This document shows, in pieces, positions 58,809 through 64,000 of a DNA stretch of 64,000 nt. The notes under the pieces were generated by a model that saw nothing but the letters and a program-made list of their open reading frames with translations, had not been told where the DNA came from and searched no databases. The number at the start of each line of letters is the position of its first letter. Positions within the stretch are counted from its first letter, which is position 1. The translations under genes and the position numbers were made by a program. This DNA comes from Phycisphaerales bacterium (GTDB lineage: Bacteria > Planctomycetota > Phycisphaerae > Sedimentisphaerales > Anaerobacaceae). Location of the stretch: the NCBI GenBank assembly GCA_030602885.1, contig JAUVYV010000010.1:24338-88337 (forward strand). The letters are read 5' to 3'.

Positions 58809-61800
58809 TCAGTAGTGGCTGTTGATCCACTGCATCGCACCTCTCCACTTAGGCGCCTCGGATGCCGGTTGGCCCGTATACCTCTTAAGCCCCCAGCAAT
58901 CGCCGACGAAGCAATACTGGTTGAAAACACCCTCGCAGTACGGCTCGATAGCGTTCAAGGCATCGATGTATAGCTGCTCCTGGAGAGGGTACTCCTGAAC
59001 GGTAGTGCAGCCGTCCGGATCGCTGTAGTTGTCCGAGCCGCCTTCGTAGCAGATTAACTTAATGCCCGTGCCAACCAGGCTGTTGTGGGCCCAGAGCATC
59101 ATATCAGCGATGTTACCAACGCTCGTGCCCCAGTAAGGCGCAGCACCCCATGCGTCGCATGTTATACCGTTCGGATTTATAGTCGAGTTGTTCAGGCACG
59201 CCAGCTCACCGATAATCTGGTGGTTATAGTCATAACCGCCCCAGTTGTATCCTACCTGGCCGCCGATGACCTTCACCAGCCGTGGGCTGTCAACTCCAAA
59301 GACGTTCTCGAAGCGTTCGAACAGCCGTACCGAAGCATAGACCTTGTACTTCCACCACGGCTCGCAATACTCGCCGACATCCAGGTCTCGGATGCCCACC
59401 GCGGTCGATTGCTCATCGCAATACGTGGTCTGGTAGAAGCCCCAGTTCCAGCACTCATTGGAGTACTCGACATAGATCTTCAGGTTGCTGTTCAGATTGT
59501 TGTACAGCAGATTCGCCAGTTGTGTCTGGTAATCAGCGTTGGCCGCATGCGGAATCGTCACCCAGATATCAGCACCGATTCGGTTGCAGAGGTCTATCTG
59601 CCATTCATAAGCCACGCCGTAGCCGTTGCCCGCCGAGGAACCGTCGGAATTCAGCAGGGGAACGGTATTGTCGCCGTAGTAATGGTTGGCCGTCTTGGGA
59701 ATACGCTGGCTCCAGCTCGTGACAGCCGAGCCGTTGGTGATTACCCAGTCCATAAACCTGAGGCACGTCATCTTCGATTCCTGGAGCTCAGCAACGAATG
59801 TTGGGTTCCACGGGTTGCTTGTTGTGGACCAATCGACGCCGCTTGCGAAGTAATGCGACCAGCCGCCTTCGCCCCACTCGATGCGCCAGAAGTTGCAGCC
59901 AACGGTCATCCCTGTAGGAGGAGCGCCGCTGGTTGTCGTGAAGCTCCAGACATTGCCGGTTGTTGTGCCTACCGCATTGACCGAATCGATTCGCCAGTAG
60001 TAAGTGGTGTTCTCAGCGAGCGTGCCGGGGTCATACGTAGTGCCGCTCTGATTGCCCTGGAACTCGCCCGAATCGGGCGTTGAGTCCTGGCCGAAGTAAA
60101 CGTCGTGTGACGTAGCGCCAGCCCCGGCCGTCCAGCTTAAATCTGCACCGGTGCTTACACTGCTCGCCCCGTTGGCGGGATTAGGATTCGTTGCCTGTCC
60201 CGGCGGTGATGGAGCGGACTCATAGAGCTGGCTCTGGGGGATAATCTCGTATGCCTGGCTGGCAGATGACCAGCGAAGCTCAGCGACTGCGCCGCCGCCA
60301 TTTTCGTAGAAATCCATCGCGATGTCGTACTTGACGCCGGCTGAGAGCGAGATAGTGCCGCTGTTTTCGGTGGGCCCATGGTCGGTCCAGTTGTCGATAA
60401 TGAGTTGTCCATTGACCCACAGCCGTACTCCGTCGTCGGAAGTTGTGTAGAACGTGTAGGTCTCGGAGTACATCGGTTCGACCTGACCTGTCCACTGGAC
60501 GCTGAATGTGTCTACGCCGATGGCAGGGTCGGGTGAGCCGCTGCCCCAGTTGAAGTTGACGGTTGCATCGGTGCGGGTCAGAGCGAATGCTGTGAAGTCC
60601 ATGTTGTCGTAATAATCGCCCGTAAGTCCTGTTCCATTGCCCGGTCCGGGGCCTGCTGCTTCGGTAGTGAAGCTCCAGACGTTGCCGGTGGTTGTGCCGC
60701 CGTCGCCGACCTCGTCGATACGCCAGTAGTAGGTCGTATCATTGGCTAAAGCGCCGGGGTCGTATGTCGTACCGCCCTGGTTGCCCTGGAACTCGCCGGA
60801 ATCGGGGGTGGAATCCTGGCCGAAATACACGTTGTGGCTGGTCGCATCAGTTCCCGCTGTCCAGCTCAGGTCAACATTAACACTCTGGTCAGATGCTCCG
60901 TTGGCAGGACTCGGGTTGGATGCCTGGCCGGGAGGAGTAGGTCCGCCTCCACCGGTCAGCGATGCGGTGGCGAAGGTGCTCGGGTCAGACCATGAGTTGT
61001 CTGCTGTTGCAAACCATGCCTTCTTGCCGTCGCGTCCGCCGCCGTCATCATCATCGTTGACGTGGACGTCGGTGCCGATGAGGTTTCCTCCTGCCGGCGT
61101 TGCGCCAAGTGTTGACCAGGGAATAGACAGTTCGAAGTTGTAGCCGCCGCTGACGGATACCATATCGAAGACAACTCCCGTGGTATTGGTCGCCGAGTTG
61201 GTTCCGAGGTGGACGGTCCCGTCGTTCCATCGGAAGACGTACTGATAGTCGTTGACGCCGTCGTAAGATGTTCCTTTGCTGTTGTCGGCGTCGATGAAGA
61301 TTTCGACCGAGTCATCGTCCCAGGGGTCTGTCGAATCGTTGTTGAGGGCATCGTCTGTTATTTCGACGAGGTAGTACAAATTGCTATTGTCCCATAGTGC
61401 CCGCCAGGCGCCTGAAAGGTCGCTGTCGGACGAAACCGTTCCGTTGATGACGTTTGTGATAGAATCGGTCGATGCCTCTGCCCAGACACTGTCAATGCTG
61501 CCGTCTATTGTTGGAGCAGACGAAGCATTGCTTATGCAGTAGTCCTGCGTGCAGGCCGTAGAGGCGGTAGTGAAAGACCACGTGTCTCCGGTGGTAGTTC
61601 CGCCGTCGCCGACTTCGTCGATTTGCCAGTAGTAGGTAGTCAGCTCATTCAGCGTACCGGGGTCGTAAGTCGTGCCAGTCTGGTTACCGACAAACGGCGG
61701 CGAGGTAACATCGCCAAAGTAAACGTCATGGCTGGTTGCACCACTGCCGGCAGAGAAGCTCACATCCGCATCGACATTGACGCCTGTAGCGCCGTCGGCG

Positions 61801-63185
61801 GGTGACGGGCTGGATGCCTGGCCGGGAGGCGGTACGGGAGCGGTTGTAAAGCTCCAGACGTTGCCGGTTGTTGTTCCGCCGTCGCCGACCTCATCGATAC
61901 GCCAGTAGTAAGTGGTATCGTTGGCAAGCGTGCCGGGATCAAAGGTTGTGCCGGTCTGGTTGCCCTGGAACTCACCGGAATCAGGAGTTGAATCCTGGCC
62001 GAAATACACATCATGTGAATCGGCTCCCGATCCTGCCGTCCAGCTAATATCGGCATTGACGCTGACGTTGGTCGCGCCGTTGGCAGGCGAAGGATTCGTT
62101 GCCTGGCCGGGAGGGGGTGGAGGACCTCCGGTTGTCACCGTGACATTGTCAATCTCAGTGGTCGCCAGGACACCGCCTGAGTGGCTGGTGATGGCCAGGC
62201 CTACATAGACATTGCTGCCCATTGAGACGGTTGCCGAGCCGACCTCGTTCCAACTGCTGCCGCTGCTTGATTCGTAGCCGGTAAAGCTATTGCCGCTACG
62301 AACCAGACGCACCCAGTAAGGTGCGGTGACGCTGCTGCCTGCGGTGTGAGAGCTTGAGCCGCCGGTTGATGTTCTTCTCTGAAAGGCGGTTCCGTTGCCG
62401 ACAGTAACGACCATCATGGCGTGGGTCGAGCCGCCTGTGAGGGACTCTCGAATCATCACGCCGGCCTTTGCCCACGCGTTCGTGTTTTCAAGTGATGCGA
62501 CGCGAGCTTCTATCTCGCCGTCACCGCTGAGGGACTGATAGACATAGTGGAACTGGTCGGAAGTGCCCCAGATGTCGGAGCCGTCACCTTCGATGGTGAA
62601 AGTCCCGTTTGAGTAAGAGGCGTTGCCCGCTGCGCTCGGACTTCCCACATCGCCGTTCTGCCACGGGCTCGGTAATCCGCCGCCACCAGAGTCCTCGATG
62701 ACAAGCTCAGGTGGATTCGAGCCCTCTCGGGCGCTAATGCTCCACCAGTTGTCGCTATCGTTGGTGACGCAGAAGGTGATGATGTCGTCTCCCGCCGCCT
62801 CGGTATCTACATAACTGGTTACGTCGAACTCATACCAACCGGGGCCGGTTGCCGAAGCAGAAGCCATCTGCGTGCTTCCCTGTGAGGGCAGTGTCTCGCA
62901 CTCTGCCCAGTTGTCGCTGCTCGCGTCGTTAACGTAAATCGTCAGCGCCTGCGAACTCTCATAGTACACCCGCAGTGTCGCCGATGTCACGGGAGTTGCT
63001 ACAGTGGACAGGTCGAACTTCATAAAGATGCGGTTCCACTGGCTGAAGGACAACGAGGGCGTGTCACAGTCGCCGCTTTGCGAGCTCGCATCGGCGGTCG
63101 GATTCAGCGTCGTCGCACCGCCGGCAGAACCTGCCAAACCCAGCAGCAGGGCAAGAATTCCCAAATACATAAATTTCTTACACAT
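58809..63185 (-). CDS. Secreted multi-module glycan-active protein (CBM96-like, DUF1349, FN3-like x4, CBM9, PA14, hydrolase-like C-terminus)
   Basis: This 1458-residue protein has a signal peptide (1-23). Modules in order: CBM96/DNRLRE-like (24-165), DUF1349-like concanavalin fold (172-352), FN3-like repeats at 358-448 and 455-541, CBM9-like (546-744), FN3-like (750-841), PA14 (852-989), FN3-like (993-1085), and a TIM-barrel-like C-terminus (1090-1458) with YVEYSNECWNWGF, typical of clan-A-like hydrolases (Glu in SNEC as a candidate acid/base) and a late LICYEGGSDNYSD with a possible nucleophile Glu. The four FN3-like units share near-identical runs such as SHDVYFGQDSTPDSGEFQGN. AGGAGGAATGTT before the ATG is a strong ribosome-binding site. 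Polysaccharide substrate unknown. Confidence 0.9.
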   Translation of the reverse strand: MCKKFMYLGILALLLGLAGSAGGATTLNPTADASSQSGDCDTPSLSFSQWNRIFMKFDLSTVATPVTSATLRVYYESSQALTIYVNDASSDNWAECETLPSQGSTQMASASATGPGWYEFDVTSYVDTEAAGDDIITFCVTNDSDNWWSISAREGSNPPELVIEDSGGGGLPSPWQNGDVGSPSAAGNASYSNGTFTIEGDGSDIWGTSDQFHYVYQSLSGDGEIEARVASLENTNAWAKAGVMIRESLTGGSTHAMMVVTVGNGTAFQRRTSTGGSSSHTAGSSVTAPYWVRLVRSGNSFTGYESSSGSSWNEVGSATVSMGSNVYVGLAITSHSGGVLATTEIDNVTVTTGGPPPPPGQATNPSPANGATNVSVNADISWTAGSGADSHDVYFGQDSTPDSGEFQGNQTGTTFDPGTLANDTTYYWRIDEVGDGGTTTGNVWSFTTAPVPPPGQASSPSPADGATGVNVDADVSFSAGSGATSHDVYFGDVTSPPFVGNQTGTTYDPGTLNELTTYYWQIDEVGDGGTTTGDTWSFTTASTACTQDYCISNASSAPTIDGSIDSVWAEASTDSITNVINGTVSSDSDLSGAWRALWDNSNLYYLVEITDDALNNDSTDPWDDDSVEIFIDADNSKGTSYDGVNDYQYVFRWNDGTVHLGTNSATNTTGVVFDMVSVSGGYNFELSIPWSTLGATPAGGNLIGTDVHVNDDDDGGGRDGKKAWFATADNSWSDPSTFATASLTGGGGPTPPGQASNPSPANGASDQSVNVDLSWTAGTDATSHNVYFGQDSTPDSGEFQGNQGGTTYDPGALANDTTYYWRIDEVGDGGTTTGNVWSFTTEAAGPGPGNGTGLTGDYYDNMDFTAFALTRTDATVNFNWGSGSPDPAIGVDTFSVQWTGQVEPMYSETYTFYTTSDDGVRLWVNGQLIIDNWTDHGPTENSGTISLSAGVKYDIAMDFYENGGGAVAELRWSSASQAYEIIPQSQLYESAPSPPGQATNPNPANGASSVSTGADLSWTAGAGATSHDVYFGQDSTPDSGEFQGNQSGTTYDPGTLAENTTYYWRIDSVNAVGTTTGNVWSFTTTSGAPPTGMTVGCNFWRIEWGEGGWSHYFASGVDWSTTSNPWNPTFVAELQESKMTCLRFMDWVITNGSAVTSWSQRIPKTANHYYGDNTVPLLNSDGSSAGNGYGVAYEWQIDLCNRIGADIWVTIPHAANADYQTQLANLLYNNLNSNLKIYVEYSNECWNWGFYQTTYCDEQSTAVGIRDLDVGEYCEPWWKYKVYASVRLFERFENVFGVDSPRLVKVIGGQVGYNWGGYDYNHQIIGELACLNNSTINPNGITCDAWGAAPYWGTSVGNIADMMLWAHNSLVGTGIKLICYEGGSDNYSDPDGCTTVQEYPLQEQLYIDALNAIEPYCEGVFNQYCFVGDCWGLKRYTGQPASEAPKWRGAMQWINSHY

Positions 63186-64000
63186 AACATTCCTCCTGAA
63201 AAATCCGTTTTAATTGGAACTTCTGCAAAACAAATAACATCAAGACTACTTTAGAAAAGACTCCTCTTCATTTCTTCTCCGCTTTCTTCTCACCTCCTTT
63301 CACCGGCATATCAAATCTTTACAAAACTCATACACGGCCCCTTATGTTTATCACGCACTAAGCGTGTAATTCTCAACGGCGGCGATTGAAGCGCTGAAAA
63401 TCGAGAAATGATTGCCCGAGCTGTGTCGCCAGGCGGCGATAGTGCTGGCGTACCACCCAACCGGCTTCGCCATCTACCCTTTCCCCTATGGCTCATATTC
63501 CACCTCCGTGAGGAATTCACAGATACACTGCGCAACGGCTCTGTTTAGCGCGCTGCGAATGTTCGGCTAAGGTTGACCGGGTAAGAAAACCGGGTGCAAC
63601 TCCTCTTTCAAATTGCTGTGATCCTTTGTACGGGTATCCTGTGTCTTGTCAAGTGAATTTTATGCTTTTTACCAATTTTTTTTGCAATTAGGCCCCGACC
63701 ACTCCCCTTGGGATGGCGAGGCCACAATCGCTAAAGTTTATCCTGGCCCGCCGGGGTTGACTGTTTATCCGCCGTAGGCGGACTCCCTTACTTCTCCCTT
63801 CTGACTTCTGACCTGCTCCTACTATTAGCTCAGCTTATACTACGCGCTCTCAAAATTCCCTCAAAACCCCCTTTTTTTCGCGTTTTTTTGCCTTTTCACA
63901 GCCATTTTTCGCAGATTTTTTCAATTTTTTTCAAACTTTCGCACGTTTCCCCGCAACCGAAAACCCGCCCCGTTTGCCCCTCTCGACCCCGAATTCGCCC
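63186..64000. other. Upstream region with no confident gene
   Basis: The 815 bases before the large gene hold a purine-rich leader near 63270-63300 with AAAGGAGGTGAGAAG on the minus strand, a small hairpin TCCGCC-GTA-GGCGGA at 63767-63781, and a pyrimidine-rich right edge (63860-64000) rich in T and C runs. One minus-strand small frame at 63311-63496 has a good ribosome-binding site and is listed separately. Nothing else is gene-like. Confidence 0.5.
63311..63496 (-). other. Possible 61-codon ORF or structured repeat, unidentified
   Basis: On the minus strand the ATG at 63496 is preceded, six bases away, by GGAGGT, and the frame encodes 61 residues (start MSHRGKGRWRSRLGGTPALS), ending at 63311. 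No family is recognised. The other two frames of the same strand are also open for 35 to 45 codons here and give plausible readings (for example AKPVGWYASTIAAWRHSSG), and a CGCCAG/CTGGCG stem lies at about 63430-63453. This frame ambiguity suggests a conserved repeat or RNA and not a normal gene. Confidence 0.3.

Noticed and set aside
63360..63540. Cyclic di-GMP (GEMM) riboswitch upstream of the large secreted protein
   Set aside because: The conserved GGGACGCAAAGCC-like core and the matching receptor stem are not present, despite a loosely similar GC-rich layout.
1..64000. CRISPR array or phage-related region
   Set aside because: No series of regularly spaced direct repeats, cas gene, phage structural gene or integrase was seen.

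Overview
The window looks like a bacterial chromosome segment from the Planctomycetota, most likely the Phycisphaerae / Sedimentisphaerales group. This rests on the dockerin-like N-terminus joined to lamin-tail and CotH modules, a TIGR03790-type protein, a very large secreted multi-module glycan-active protein, VCBS-repeat proteins, a lysine-rich SANT/Myb-like basic protein, and the general family variants seen (for example Asp in the third YbeY ligand position and Phe in the CdsA signature). No phage genes, rRNA, CRISPR array or intact insertion sequence was seen.

Layout. 1-9 kb: housekeeping genes. The C-terminal part of ruvB enters from the left edge. It converges on a long minus-strand block transcribed purA, uppS, cdsA, phoH, HD-domain phosphodiesterase, ybeY, CBS/CorC protein, recO (purine and isoprenoid/phospholipid synthesis, ribosome maturation and repair). 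9-17 kb: two small unknown genes, a 1336-residue secreted CotH/lamin-tail protein, hisA, a secreted VCBS-repeat protein, a 186-bp palindromic MITE-like repeat and a tRNA-Ser(CGA) with its own promoter. 17.5-23.8 kb: nadE, a membrane-anchored SagB-type oxidoreductase, a LAB_N membrane protein, a VanZ protein, a TIGR03790 protein and a KamA-like radical SAM enzyme.

24-45 kb: an exopolysaccharide / surface-glycan locus. A WecA-like initiating transferase is on the plus strand. Facing it is an apparently continuous minus-strand operon of 17 genes (45146 down to 25194) with many overlapping or near-touching junctions: NAD-dependent epimerase, secreted TIM-barrel protein, Wzx flippase, hexapeptide acyltransferase (with a possible nonsense codon), ATP-grasp enzyme, GT4, Wzy-like polymerase, GT2, PaaK-like adenylate-forming enzyme, GT4, membrane-anchored WD40 propeller, polyprenyl-phosphate sugar transferase, PLP-dependent decarboxylase, GNAT, 3-hydroxyacyl-CoA dehydrogenase, thiolase and a GNAT/ATP-grasp fusion. 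The acyl-CoA, amino-acid decarboxylase, ligase and acetyltransferase genes mixed into a Wzx/Wzy-type glycan operon are the most unusual feature here. I infer, but cannot prove, that they make and attach an acyl or aminoacyl decoration.

45.6-58.5 kb: more housekeeping genes. These are a URO-D family protein, an HtrA protease with Glu in place of the catalytic Asp, a YbaK-type deacylase, an aminotransferase/DUF1015 pair (probable serine metabolism), trxB and trxA, scpA, a DUF2007 protein, trpS, a histone-H1-like basic protein with a SANT-like segment, a MetX-MetW fusion, and nikR. 58.8-63.2 kb: a 1458-residue secreted protein with CBM96-like, DUF1349-like, four FN3-like, CBM9-like and PA14 modules and a C-terminal TIM-barrel hydrolase-like domain. 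The last 800 bases hold no confident gene.
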